Positions 22,623-30,968 of a stretch of 62,742 nucleotides of DNA are shown here, in pieces (the stretch's first letter is position 1; every line of letters starts with the position of its first letter). Source of the DNA: DATHTK01 sp035463295 (GTDB lineage: Bacteria; Actinomycetota; Rubrobacteria; Rubrobacterales; Rubrobacteraceae); NCBI GenBank assembly GCA_035463295.1, contig DATHTK010000103.1, positions 1-62,742 of the forward strand. Reading direction: 5' to 3'. Made by a program: the position numbers and the translations under genes. The notes under the pieces are model-generated. The model made no database searches. It was not told the DNA's origin and saw only the letters and a program-made list of their open reading frames with translations.

Positions 22623-23165
22623 TCAGGAGGCGCGCAGGCCGTACTCTTGCTCCGGGGAGAGGCGCGAGAGCCGCTCGACCGGGAGCCAGACCTCCCGCCC
22701 CGAACCGCCGTCGAGCCTGACGGCGGCGTTCTGACCATCCTCGGAGATGTAGCGGACCTCGCCGGCTCCCACCGGCGTCGCCACGTGCTCGCCGACGGCC
22801 AGCTCCCACAGGAAAGCCTCCCGCAGGGCGGCGACGTAGGCGAGAGCAAGCGAGCGCCCGAGGTGCGCACCCTCGTCGCGCCGGTCAGCGACCAGGATGC
22901 CCGCGATCCGGTAGAGGTTCGCCCGGCTGACCTGGGAGATCAAACACGCCCGAATGGTCTGCCGTACCAGCTCCTTCTCGAACTCCGAGTACTCCTCACC
23001 ACTGCGCGCCAGAATGTCCATCACCCGCGGAAAGGCCCTCCTCGAAGCCTCCTCGACCGTGAGCCCGTTTATGCCGCGCTGGTAGATGTGCGGGTCCAGC
23101 CGCTCGTCCTCCCGCCGCCGCGGGACGCTGAGCCAGCCCTGCCTCGTTTCATTCGTCTCTGTCAT
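22623..23165 (-). CDS. Unrecognised soluble protein, 180 aa
   Basis: No family known to me. It is mostly alpha-helical up to residue 130 (GLTVEEASRRAFPRVMDIL, ELVRQTIRACLISQVSRANL), with a short beta-rich end (EVRYISEDGQNAAVRLDGG, REVWLPVERLSRL). ATG at 23165 is preceded by a perfect TATAAT (23177-23172) six bases upstream with no ribosome site, so the transcript is most likely leaderless. The frame stays open far beyond but overlaps the divergent oxidase gene there. The last block resembles a small SH3-like domain; this is a guess. Confidence 0.7.
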   Translation of the reverse strand: MTETNETRQGWLSVPRRREDERLDPHIYQRGINGLTVEEASRRAFPRVMDILARSGEEYSEFEKELVRQTIRACLISQVSRANLYRIAGILVADRRDEGAHLGRSLALAYVAALREAFLWELAVGEHVATPVGAGEVRYISEDGQNAAVRLDGGSGREVWLPVERLSRLSPEQEYGLRAS

Positions 23166-23171
23166 GCACAC

Positions 23172-23190
23172 ATTATACCTCACTGAGACT
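23172..23190 (-). promoter_or_regulatory. -10 element of a leaderless gene with nearby inverted repeat
   Basis: TATAAT lies on the minus strand at 23177-23172. CTCAC and GTGAG (23180-23198, eight bases apart) form an inverted repeat across the spacer. The -35 is weak. Confidence 0.55.
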
Positions 23191-23336
23191 GGTGAGAACA
23201 GGTTGATCTCCTGGAAACGACGCATTTCGGCCGGGCGGCTCCCGTTGGCCGGATAAACAAGTTCGCGGTTGCTCGTGGGGCTGACTACCTGAGCACTTGC
23301 GCTAAACTGAGGAGACCCTTCTGGAAGGAGACGTGG

Positions 23337-24071
23337 GTGGAGCCTGAGGAGTTTCTGGGACGACTGAAACGCGAGGTGATCGGGCACCCGGCGCTCACGC
23401 ATCCGTTTCTCGGGCGTTTTGGGGATGGGGATGCGGATGAGGAGGGTGTGAGGACGTTCGCGATCCAATACTATCGGCACGTTCGGGTGAGTCGGCTCTA
23501 TCTGGCGGCTCTGATCTCGAACTGCCGCGATGACGAGAGGCTGCAGCTCGCCCTCGCCGGCATCCTCTTCGACGAGTACGGCCACCTCGACCCCGACGAG
23601 ACGCATCCGGCGCTCTACAGACGTTTCTTGAGGGCGCTTGGGATAGGCGAGGAGGAGTGGGAGGCGCCCCGAACGCTTCCCGAGATAGAGCTTTACATAG
23701 AGACCCACTACGCGCTCTGCCGTCACCCTGACGTGCGACTGGGGCTCGGGGCTCTGGGGCCCGCGAGTGAGTGGCCGGTACCCCCTATCTACGTCCGCCT
23801 CAGCGAGGGGCTCAAGAAGTCGGCGGGGTTGGCGGACGAGGCTTTGGAGATCTTCACGAGCCACGTCACCATGGACGTGGAGCACGCCCGGATAATGATG
23901 GAGGCCGTCGCCCCGTACGCCGGGGACGAGGAGGGCCAGCGCACGGTGCGCGAGGGTGCGATGCGCTCGCTCGGCGCCCGCTCCGTCATGCTCGACGGGC
24001 TCTACAAGGCGGTCTACGGCGAGCCGGTACCGCTCTCGGGCCCGGTCGGAGCCTTCGGAAGGGGGGGGTGA
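23337..24071 (+). CDS. Iron-containing redox enzyme, heme-oxygenase-like fold, 244 aa
   Basis: Belongs to the heme-oxygenase-like oxidase superfamily (PqqC/TenA/HDO relatives). Candidate iron ligands are the Glu and His of FDEYGHLDPDETHPALYR (residues about 80-95) and the H-x6-EHARI pattern in FTSHVTMDVEHARIM near residue 180. The sequence is helical throughout, as expected. GGAAGGAG sits six bases before GTG 23337; CTGACT and TAAACT (23281-23308) may be the promoter. mutM begins 3 bp later, so the two may be co-transcribed. Substrate unknown. Confidence 0.8.
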   Translation: MEPEEFLGRLKREVIGHPALTHPFLGRFGDGDADEEGVRTFAIQYYRHVRVSRLYLAALISNCRDDERLQLALAGILFDEYGHLDPDETHPALYRRFLRALGIGEEEWEAPRTLPEIELYIETHYALCRHPDVRLGLGALGPASEWPVPPIYVRLSEGLKKSAGLADEALEIFTSHVTMDVEHARIMMEAVAPYAGDEEGQRTVREGAMRSLGARSVMLDGLYKAVYGEPVPLSGPVGAFGRGG

Positions 24072-24074
24072 GGC

Positions 24075-24938
24075 GTGCCGGAGCTCCCGGAGGTAGAAAC
24101 CATAAAGGAGGACCTGCGCGAGCTCGTCGTGGGCTCGAGCGTAGAGCGCGCCGAGGTGCTCGACGCGTCGCTCGTCGAGCAGCCCTCGGCCGAGGAGTTC
24201 ATTCGCAGGCTCGACGGTGAGCGCATAACAGGAGCGCGGCGGCGGGCCAAGCACCTCATCATGGAGCTTGAGAGCGGGGACGCCCTCGTCTTCCAGCTCA
24301 AGATCGGGGGCCAGCTCCTGCTCGTACCCCCCGTGAGGGAGCCCGGCACGGCGCTCATGCTCGTCCTCTACCTCGATGGAGAGAGAAGGCTCTTTCTCAG
24401 GGACCAGACGGGTTTCACGCGGGCGCGGCTGCTGGGCGAAACGGAGCTAGAAGAGCGGCTCTCATCGTTGGGGCCGGAGCCTTTCTCCGAGGAGTTCACC
24501 GTGAGGTATCTGCGCGAGGCGATCGGCTCGCGGCGGGCTCAGATAAAGCCCTTGATCCTCGATCAGAAGGTAGTCTCCGGCGTCGGCAACATCTACGCTG
24601 ATGAGATTCTGTTCGACGCCCGGCTCCATCCCCGGCGCAAGGCGAACACGCTCTCGGAGGAGGAGTGGGAGGCGCTTCACGCGGCGATAAAGGAGAACCT
24701 TGCGGCGGGCATCGAGCACCGGGGGACGACGGTGCGCCTCTACCGGGACGTGCTCGACCGGCCCGGCGAGCATCAGAATCATCTGAGGGTTTTCGAGAGG
24801 CACGGCGTGCCGTGCCCGGAGGGGTGCGGGGGGATTGTGGTGCGCGAGTCCGTCGGGGGACGGCCGAGCCACTACTGTCCCGAGTGTCAGGCCGCAAGTG
24901 GTGGCGGGGGAGAGCAGCGGTTAACATTCGCCCAGTAA
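24075..24938 (+). CDS. mutM: Formamidopyrimidine-DNA glycosylase (Fpg/MutM), 287 aa
   Basis: Removes oxidised purines and cleaves the strand. The N-terminal PELPEVETI has the catalytic Pro and Glu. The segment DQKVVSGVGNIYADEILF is the helix-two-turn-helix. The zinc finger is seen as CPEGCGGIVV and YCPECQ at residues about 255-275. It starts with GTG 3 bp after the oxidase gene. The Gly/Gln-rich end (ASGGGGEQRLTFAQ) is extra. Confidence 0.94.
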   Translation: MPELPEVETIKEDLRELVVGSSVERAEVLDASLVEQPSAEEFIRRLDGERITGARRRAKHLIMELESGDALVFQLKIGGQLLLVPPVREPGTALMLVLYLDGERRLFLRDQTGFTRARLLGETELEERLSSLGPEPFSEEFTVRYLREAIGSRRAQIKPLILDQKVVSGVGNIYADEILFDARLHPRRKANTLSEEEWEALHAAIKENLAAGIEHRGTTVRLYRDVLDRPGEHQNHLRVFERHGVPCPEGCGGIVVRESVGGRPSHYCPECQAASGGGGEQRLTFAQ

Positions 24939-24979
24939 AGGTATAAATGGGGCGGAGAGTTCGAAGAAGGGGGTTATAG

Positions 24980-26467
24980 GTGGCGGAGCAGTTCGACCTC
25001 GTAATCATCGGCGGGGGCAACGCGGGCTACATACCGGCGATCCGGGCGAGCCAGCTCGGGATGAGCGTCGCGCTCATAGAGAAGCGGGAGGGGGGACACC
25101 TCGGGGGGACCTGCCTCAACCTCGGCTGCATCCCGACCAAGGCGCTCTTGCAGACCGCCTCCCTGCTCCACGACACCAAGAACGGCGAGGAGTTCGGGGT
25201 CAAGGTGGACGACGTCGAGTTCGATTACCCGACCGCCGCCAGCAGACGAGAGCAGGTCGTAAACCAGCTGCGCAAGGGCGTCCAGGGCCTGATGAAGAAG
25301 AACAAGATCCAGGTCTTCAACGGGGTGGGCTCCTTTATCGAGCCGAAGAAGATCAAAGTCGACGGCAACGACGGGGAGGAGCACGAGCTCGAGGCCGGGC
25401 ACGTCCTGATCTCTACGGGATCCGCCGTCAGCTCCCTGCCGGGGCTCGAGTTCGACGGCGAGAAGGTCATCTCCTCGGACGACGTCGTGACCAACGACGA
25501 GGACTACCCGAAGAGCGTGATCGTGCTCGGCAGCGGCGCCGTCGGCGTCGAGTTCGCGAGCATGTACCACGACTTCGGCGCCGAGGTGACCATAGTCGAG
25601 ATCTTGGAGCGCATCATGCCTCTGGAGGACCCCGAGATCTCCGAAGCCCTCCAGAAGGAGTTCGAGGATCGCGGCATCCGGGTTTTGACCTCGACGAAGG
25701 CCGACCCCGAGAGCCTGGAGAAGACCGACGACGGCGTGAAGATCAAGATCGAGGGCGCCGGCTCGGAGGAGCAGGAGGAGACCGAGGGCGAGGGGGGCTC
25801 CTACGGCGGCGAGGACGCCCCGACCGGCGAAGCCAGCGGAGACACCCTGGAGGCCGAAGCGCTCCTGGTCGCCGTCGGGCGCAGGACCGTCACCGAGGAC
25901 CTGAACCTGGACGCGACCAGCGTCGAGATCGACGACCGGGGCATCATCCAGGTCGACGGGTACGGCCGGACCTCGGAGGACGGGGTCTACGCCGCCGGGG
26001 ACGTGGTCGGGGGCTACTGGCTCGCGCACGCCGCGGGCCACGAAGGCATAATCGCCGTCGAGCACATGGCCGGCGAGAACCCGCTGCCGATGGATCAGAA
26101 CCTCGTCCCGCGCGTCACCTTCTGCAGGCCCGAGGTCGCATCCTTCGGGCTCACAAAGGCCCAGGCCGAGGAGGAGGGCTACGAGGTCAAGGAGTCCAAG
26201 TTTCCCTTCCGGGCGATCGGCAAGGCGCTCATCGAGGGCGAGTCGAACGGCTTCTTCAAGGTGGTGGCCGACGCCGATACCGACCTGATCCTCGGGATGC
26301 ACGCCATAGGACCGCACGTGACGGACCTGATTACCGAGGGCGTCTTCGCCAAGCTCGTCGAGGGCACCCCGGAGGAGATCGGGATGACGATCCACCCGCA
26401 CCCCAGCCTCTCGGAGATCGTCGGCGAAGCCTCTATGGCCGTCGACGGTCACGCCATACACTTCTAG
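24980..26467 (+). CDS. lpdA: Dihydrolipoyl dehydrogenase (E3), 495 aa
   Basis: FAD enzyme that re-oxidises dihydrolipoyl groups of 2-oxoacid dehydrogenases. FAD motif LVIIGGGNAGYIPAI, redox disulphide GGTCLNLGCIPTK (Cys45 and Cys50), NAD motif VIVLGSGAVGVEFASM and the catalytic His-Glu pair HPHPSLSEI are all present. An acidic insert rich in Glu, Gly and Ser lies near residues 258-290 between two strands of the NAD domain and is not usual. GTG at 24980 follows a G-run. lipA follows, so E3 is made with the lipoylation enzymes; sucA and sucB lie 26 kb away. Confidence 0.95.
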   Translation: MAEQFDLVIIGGGNAGYIPAIRASQLGMSVALIEKREGGHLGGTCLNLGCIPTKALLQTASLLHDTKNGEEFGVKVDDVEFDYPTAASRREQVVNQLRKGVQGLMKKNKIQVFNGVGSFIEPKKIKVDGNDGEEHELEAGHVLISTGSAVSSLPGLEFDGEKVISSDDVVTNDEDYPKSVIVLGSGAVGVEFASMYHDFGAEVTIVEILERIMPLEDPEISEALQKEFEDRGIRVLTSTKADPESLEKTDDGVKIKIEGAGSEEQEETEGEGGSYGGEDAPTGEASGDTLEAEALLVAVGRRTVTEDLNLDATSVEIDDRGIIQVDGYGRTSEDGVYAAGDVVGGYWLAHAAGHEGIIAVEHMAGENPLPMDQNLVPRVTFCRPEVASFGLTKAQAEEEGYEVKESKFPFRAIGKALIEGESNGFFKVVADADTDLILGMHAIGPHVTDLITEGVFAKLVEGTPEEIGMTIHPHPSLSEIVGEASMAVDGHAIHF

Positions 26468-26577
26468 GAGGAACCCGCGCCGGGCGACATCCCATCGCCC
26501 GGGGCGATAGACCTCACACAACGGATCGCGCGCCGTGGGTTATCATGGCGGTCGAAGCCTTGCGAGAGAGAGGTAAA

Positions 26578-27627
26578 GTGGCGCGCAGACAGATCAACCT
26601 CAAAGTTCTCGAGAACGGGACCAGGACGTTCGAGGTCCGCCATCGCTGGGAGGACCGCCCCGTGCCCCCGCCGCCGGACGGCACGCCTACGGAGTACCTC
26701 GCCTTCCGGCAACAGGTGAGAGGGGCGCCGGGCTCGCACGGGCGTCCCGACTGGCTCAAGGCCCGTGTCCCGGGCGGCGAGGGTTACCGGGACATCAAGG
26801 AGACCATGCGGGGTCTGAACCTCCACACGGTCTGCGAGGAGGCGAGGTGCCCGAACATCGGCGAGTGCTGGAACAACCGCACGGCGACGTTCATGATCCT
26901 GGGCAACATCTGCACCCGCTCGTGCGGCTTCTGCGCCGTGCTCACCGGCAAGCCTACGGAGCTCGACCTCGACGAGCCGCACAGGGTAGCCGACGCCGCC
27001 AGGCAGATGGGCCTCGAGCACGCCGTAATCACGAGCGTCAACCGGGACGAGCTCGCCGACGGCGGGGCTGCGGTCTTCGCCGCGACGATAAGCGAGATCC
27101 GGGCCCAGGTCCCCGGCTGCGCCGTCGAGGTCCTGACCCCGGACTTCAAAGGGGATAGGGACGCAATAAAGACCGTCATCGACGCCCGGCCCGATACCTT
27201 CAACCACAACATCGAGACCGTGCCGCGTCTCTATCCGGCGGTCCGGCCGCAGGCGAAGTACAGGAGGTCGCTCGAGGTCCTGCGCTACGCCAAGGAGCTG
27301 AATCCCGATGGGCTCACCAAGAGCGGCTTCATGGTGGGCCTGGGTGAGGTGGAGGAGGAGATCCACCGCACCATGCAGGACCTACGAGACCACGAGGTGG
27401 ACATCCTGACTATCGGCCAGTACCTCCGTCCGACGGAGAACCACCTGCCGATGAGCCGCTACTACACGCCTAAAGAGTTCGCCGGGCTCAAGAAGTACGG
27501 CATCGCTCTGGGATTCAGGCACGTCGAGAGCGGCCCGCTCGTGCGCAGCTCCTACCACGCCCACGAGCAGACTACGGACGCGCGGCGAAGCCCCGCAGCC
27601 GGCGGCGTCCTCGGCGCGAGCGTCTAG
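26578..27627 (+). CDS. lipA: Lipoyl synthase LipA, 349 aa
   Basis: Radical-SAM enzyme inserting two sulphurs into octanoyl groups. The auxiliary cluster motif C-x4-C-x5-C is VCEEARCPNIGECW and the radical-SAM motif C-x3-C-x2-C is CTRSCGFCAV; the C-terminal RSSYHA serine that ligates the auxiliary cluster is present. An N-terminal extension of about 65 residues precedes the family start. GTG at 26578 has GAGAGAGG five bases upstream; ATG 26545 is an alternative start 11 codons earlier. Followed by lipB after 12 bp. Confidence 0.95.
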   Translation: MARRQINLKVLENGTRTFEVRHRWEDRPVPPPPDGTPTEYLAFRQQVRGAPGSHGRPDWLKARVPGGEGYRDIKETMRGLNLHTVCEEARCPNIGECWNNRTATFMILGNICTRSCGFCAVLTGKPTELDLDEPHRVADAARQMGLEHAVITSVNRDELADGGAAVFAATISEIRAQVPGCAVEVLTPDFKGDRDAIKTVIDARPDTFNHNIETVPRLYPAVRPQAKYRRSLEVLRYAKELNPDGLTKSGFMVGLGEVEEEIHRTMQDLRDHEVDILTIGQYLRPTENHLPMSRYYTPKEFAGLKKYGIALGFRHVESGPLVRSSYHAHEQTTDARRSPAAGGVLGASV

Positions 27628-27639
27628 AGAAGGCCGCGA

Positions 27640-28302
27640 GTGGAGCTGGAGAAGCGCAACCCGACGACCTCTTCCTTCGAGGTCCGGCGCCTGCCGGACC
27701 TCGTGCCGTACGCGGAGGCCTGGGAGATGCAAAGGGGGCTGGTACAGCTTCGCAAGAGGGACGAGATCCCGGACACCCTCCTGCTCCTCGAGCACCCGCC
27801 GGTCTACACCGTCGGCCGCGCGGCGAGGGATGCCTCGAACCTGGGGGCGGGGGAGGAGTACCTGCGGTCCTTGGGGGCGGAGGTCTTCTGGAGCGACCGG
27901 GGCGGGGACGCGACCTTCCACGGGCCCGGCCAGATCGTCGGCTATCCCATCCTGCGCCTCGAGGATCGCGACACCCACAGCTACCTGAGGAAGCTCGAAG
28001 TCGTGCTCGTCCGGGTCCTATCGGACTACGGGCTGGAAGGATGGCACCATCCGGAGTACACCGGGGTGTGGGTGGGGGAGAAGAAGATCGCCGCCATCGG
28101 CGTCAAGTTCTCGTCGGGTTGGATCACGTCTCACGGCTTCGCCCTGAACGTGGCTACCGACCTGACGTGGTTCGACAGGATCACACCCTGCGGCATCCGC
28201 GAGTTCGGCGTTACGAGCCTGGAGCGCGAGCTCGGACGCGAGGTGTCCCTCAGAGAGGTGGAAGAGAAGATCGTCGCCCGCTTCCACGACTCGTTCGGCT
28301 AG
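27640..28302 (+). CDS. lipB: Octanoyltransferase LipB, 220 aa
   Basis: Transfers octanoate from acyl carrier protein to lipoyl domains. Motifs: LLLEHPPVYTVGR, DRGGDATFHGPGQIVGYP, the Lys in KIAAIGVK and the nucleophile Cys in ITPCGI. GTG start. The order lpdA-lipA-lipB forms one cluster with sufficient genes for making and recycling lipoyl groups. Confidence 0.95.
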   Translation: MELEKRNPTTSSFEVRRLPDLVPYAEAWEMQRGLVQLRKRDEIPDTLLLLEHPPVYTVGRAARDASNLGAGEEYLRSLGAEVFWSDRGGDATFHGPGQIVGYPILRLEDRDTHSYLRKLEVVLVRVLSDYGLEGWHHPEYTGVWVGEKKIAAIGVKFSSGWITSHGFALNVATDLTWFDRITPCGIREFGVTSLERELGREVSLREVEEKIVARFHDSFG

Positions 28303-28331
28303 TACCGGCGTTACCTGGCCCGCTGTCGAGT

Positions 28332-28359
28332 TTGCAGCGTGCTTTGTATCCGCTAGTAT
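28332..28359 (+). promoter_or_regulatory. Promoter of the subtilase gene
   Basis: TTGCAG (28332-28337), a 16-bp spacer and TAGTAT (28354-28359), about 30 bases before ATG 28390. Confidence 0.55.
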
Positions 28360-28389
28360 GCAGAGCGAGGCACATCATCTGAAGGGGGC

Positions 28390-29604
28390 ATGGCGGTTTC
28401 CGTACGACACTCTGCCGTTCTTGCGTTATCTCTGCTGGCCGCGTTAGCGCTGCTGGTGTCCTCGGCGGCGCGCGGAGAAGTGTCGAACGGAGACGCCGTG
28501 GACGTAGACAACTCGGGGAACGCATACGCTGCGGGCGAGTTGCTCGTAACCTACAAAGGGGAGATTCCCGAGCGCCCGGCCGAGTCGCTCGACGTCCCGC
28601 TCGAGCCCGAGGTCGAAGAGACTATGCCCGAGGTAGGTACCGTGCTCTTCGAGTTTCCCGAGAGCGCCCGTACGCAGGACCTGCAGCAGGTGAGAGAGGA
28701 GCTGGAGGAGGCCTCGGCCGTCGAAAGCGTCGAGTACAATTACCTCGATACGCAGTTCGCCGCTCCCAACGACCCCAGGTTCAAAGAGCAGTGGGGCCTG
28801 AGAAAAGCCAGGTTCGACGACGCCTGGAACAGAACGCGGGGTAGGGGCGCGAAGATAGCCATAGTGGACAGTGGCGCCGCCACGGGACATCCCGACCTCA
28901 AGAATAGGATAGCGGCGCAGCGCGACCTCCGGAACGAGGCTACACCCCACTCTGTCAAGGACTACACAGGACATGGCACTCACATTGCAGGGATAGCCGC
29001 CGCAGCGACCGGAAACAGAAAGGGTGTCGCGGGTAGCTGCCCGCGCTGCGGGCTCATGATAGCCAAGGTGATCGGGAGAGACGGCTCCGCCAAGGTCTCC
29101 GACGTGGCCGAGGGCATCATCTGGAGCACGAAGAACGGAGCCGACGTGATCAACCTCTCCCTCGGGAGCACATCGAAGTCCGAGACCAGGAAGAGGGCCG
29201 TCCGGTACGCGACGGGGCGCGGCGTGGTGGTGACCGCCGCGGCCGGTAATTACGACTCCCGCCAGACGGTCTACCCTGCCGCCTACAAGGGAGTGCTCGG
29301 CGTGACCGCTACCGGTCCGAGAGACGGACGAGTCCCGCGTTACAGCCGCGGTGGCTGGGTGGACGTGGCCGCGCCCGGCGTAGATATCCTCTCCACCGTT
29401 CCGAGTGGTTACGCGAGAAAGACCGGCACCAGCATAGCCAGCCCACACGTCGCCGGCCTGGCCGGACTCCTCTCTTCCCAGGGGCGCGGCGCGCAGAACA
29501 TCAAGAGGCGCATCCAGCGCACCGCCGTGGACCTGGGCTCCAACGGCCGTGATATCTACTACGGTTCCGGCCGCATAGACGCTTATGCGGCGACCAAACG
29601 ATAG
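28390..29604 (+). CDS. Secreted subtilisin-like serine protease (S8), 404 aa
   Basis: A signal peptide covers residues 1-29 (AVLALSLLAALALLVSSAARG), shown here without its exact cut site. Residues about 45-125 are an inhibitor-I9-like prodomain (AAGELLVTYKGEIPERPAES). The catalytic triad is Asp in KIAIVDSGA, His in GHGTHIAGIA and Ser in KTGTSIASPHVAG. The protease domain ends without any extra module and there is no anchor, so a secreted soluble enzyme is expected. AAGGGG precedes ATG 28390. Confidence 0.93.
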   Translation: MAVSVRHSAVLALSLLAALALLVSSAARGEVSNGDAVDVDNSGNAYAAGELLVTYKGEIPERPAESLDVPLEPEVEETMPEVGTVLFEFPESARTQDLQQVREELEEASAVESVEYNYLDTQFAAPNDPRFKEQWGLRKARFDDAWNRTRGRGAKIAIVDSGAATGHPDLKNRIAAQRDLRNEATPHSVKDYTGHGTHIAGIAAAATGNRKGVAGSCPRCGLMIAKVIGRDGSAKVSDVAEGIIWSTKNGADVINLSLGSTSKSETRKRAVRYATGRGVVVTAAAGNYDSRQTVYPAAYKGVLGVTATGPRDGRVPRYSRGGWVDVAAPGVDILSTVPSGYARKTGTSIASPHVAGLAGLLSSQGRGAQNIKRRIQRTAVDLGSNGRDIYYGSGRIDAYAATKR

Positions 29605-29622
29605 AAACGAGTCCGCCGCGCG

Positions 29623-30180
29623 TCAGGCGCTCCCGATGAGGACACCCGAGGCAAAGACGAGCGCGCCGCCCAGGATCACCTGGAAAGCACTCATCGCGAA
29701 ACTCATCCGGAAGTAGCGGTAGCGGATGAACGAGATCGCCAACAGCTCGATGCCCACAACCCCGAACGCGACGTAGAGCGCAAGACCGACGTGCGGCAGG
29801 AGAAACGGCAGGGTATGGAGTATTCCTCCCACAAAGGTCGCTACACCCGTGATGATGCCCCTCAAGAACGGATGCCCGCGACCAGTCAACGACCCGTCAT
29901 CGGAGAGCCCCTCCGAGAAGCCCATGCTGATCGCCGCCCCAACCGCAGCCGCCAACCCTACCAGGAACGTGATCCTCGGGTTCTGCGTCGCAAACGCCGT
30001 CGCAAATAGCGGCGCTAGCGTCGAGACCGAGCCGTCCATCAACCCAACCAGACTCGGCTGTACTACCTTTAGTACGAAATCCTTGCTGTGCCCCGATGCC
30101 GTCATCTCCCGACCCCCGAGACCCAGCCGCTCCATCAAGGCCGCCAAGGCGCGGTCCTCCTCTCTAGCACCGTATTGCAC
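29623..30180 (-). CDS. VIT1/CCC1-type iron or manganese transporter, 185 aa
   Basis: Short VIT-family protein with 5 hydrophobic segments. The family start is seen in VLKVVQPSLVGLMDGSVSTLA (asp and gly at the transmembrane entrance) and AISMGFSEGLSDDGSL in the membrane-proximal metal region. GTG at 30180 is chosen because TAGAAT ends eight bases upstream with TTGATT at 16-bp spacing; the frame is open to a TTG at 30216 but that TTG is part of the -35 itself. A palindrome lies upstream, so metal regulation is likely. Metal specificity unknown. Confidence 0.82.
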   Translation of the reverse strand: MQYGAREEDRALAALMERLGLGGREMTASGHSKDFVLKVVQPSLVGLMDGSVSTLAPLFATAFATQNPRITFLVGLAAAVGAAISMGFSEGLSDDGSLTGRGHPFLRGIITGVATFVGGILHTLPFLLPHVGLALYVAFGVVGIELLAISFIRYRYFRMSFAMSAFQVILGGALVFASGVLIGSA

Positions 30181-30188
30181 ACGAGCGA

Positions 30189-30230
30189 ATTCTAGCGCCA
30201 AACTCGCGAAAATCAAGAACGATTATCGTT
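30189..30230 (-). promoter_or_regulatory. Promoter and palindromic operator of the VIT transporter
   Basis: TTGATT (30216-30211), 16-bp spacer and TAGAAT (30194-30189) on the minus strand. The perfect 13-bp inverted repeat AACGATTATCGTT (30218-30230) abuts the -35. It resembles the short palindromes of Fur-family metal regulators. Confidence 0.65.
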
Positions 30231-30616
30231 ACTGTTTAATGGGAATCGTTTGCGGTTACTCGGATCTGTAGGGGGCGATTCGGGGGGTATTTGGGGCTTG
30301 TTGGGAACGGCTATCGGGATGGTTTGTCGGTTGGTCGTGGCCGGCCAGTAGGCGGTAGAGGAGCAGCACGCCGGCGACGCCGAGCGGGACAATGATGATG
30401 GGGCCGCCGGGATTCCGTCGGGGGCTTACGTTCGCAGTTCGGGATTACAGGAAAACGCCAAAAAATACGCAATTTGCGTGATCCGCTACGCGCCGTAAGG
30501 CGTGATCATGGGAACCACCAGATCGTCGAATCGGCGATACGGAAGTGAGGTGGAATTGTAACGGCGACTGGACCTTGTAGGTAAATAGCGGAGAGAGCTA
30601 CCCGAAGGAGAAGAGA
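30231..30616. other. Intergenic region, 386 bases, no confident gene
   Basis: A minus-strand frame here reads like a short membrane peptide (IIIVPLGVAGVLLLYRLLAG then a Pro/Ser/Arg tail) but has no ATG, GTG or TTG ahead of its hydrophobic part; it may be a gene remnant. ACGCAA/TTGCGT at 30461-30473 forms a hairpin followed on the minus strand by ATTTTTT, a weak terminator. GAAGGAGAAG directly before 30617 is the ribosome site of the next gene. Confidence 0.4.
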
Positions 30617-30904
30617 ATGAAGAAGCTGATGGTGATCGGGGCGATGCTGGCGCTGATGTTGGTGGCTGCGGCTCCGGCCTTTGCGAACCACGCGGTGGGC
30701 GGAGACGTGGACTTGCGCTTCGTGGACGCCTCCCAGACGCAGGCGGCGGCGGCGACTCAGACCAACCGCGGCGACGCTGATGCTGGCAACCTCGGCAGTG
30801 CTGCGGCCATCTCGCAGGACTTCACCATCGACCAGTCCCAGGTCAACGCCGGATGGAACGGCGTTGCGGCCAGTGGCGACATCTGGTGGGATTGGTGGTG
30901 GTAA
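30617..30904 (+). CDS. Small secreted protein ending in WWDWWW, 95 aa
   Basis: A signal peptide (MKKLMVIGAMLALMLVAAAP, cut after AFA) is followed by a 70-residue body. The body contains VDASQTQAAAATQTNRGDAD and AAISQDFTIDQSQVNAG, the same pattern as the LAATG surface protein at 36379 (VDCSQVQ...GDA...AAITQ...QEQVNACLG). The last six residues are WWDWWW, which is rare. There is no sorting signal, so the protein is probably released or held by other means. The Gln/Asn/Ala-rich repeat could self-associate. AAGGAGAAGAG precedes the ATG. Confidence 0.8.
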   Translation: MKKLMVIGAMLALMLVAAAPAFANHAVGGDVDLRFVDASQTQAAAATQTNRGDADAGNLGSAAAISQDFTIDQSQVNAGWNGVAASGDIWWDWWW

Positions 30905-30930
30905 GCTAGAGTCCACAAGGGACTAGAAGA

Positions 30931-30964
30931 GGGGCCGGCCTTATTGGGCCGGCCCCTTTGTCTT
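30931..30964 (+). terminator. Intrinsic terminator
   Basis: GGGGCCGGCC (30931-30940), loop TTATTG and GGCCGGCCCC (30947-30956), then TTTGTCTT. It separates the secreted-protein gene from the convergent acyl-CoA synthetase gene. Confidence 0.85.
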
Positions 30965-30968
30965 GGCG

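Noticed and set aside
24974..26521. 515-codon minus-strand frame opposite lpdA
   Set aside because: Antisense shadow; lpdA has all catalytic motifs on the plus strand.
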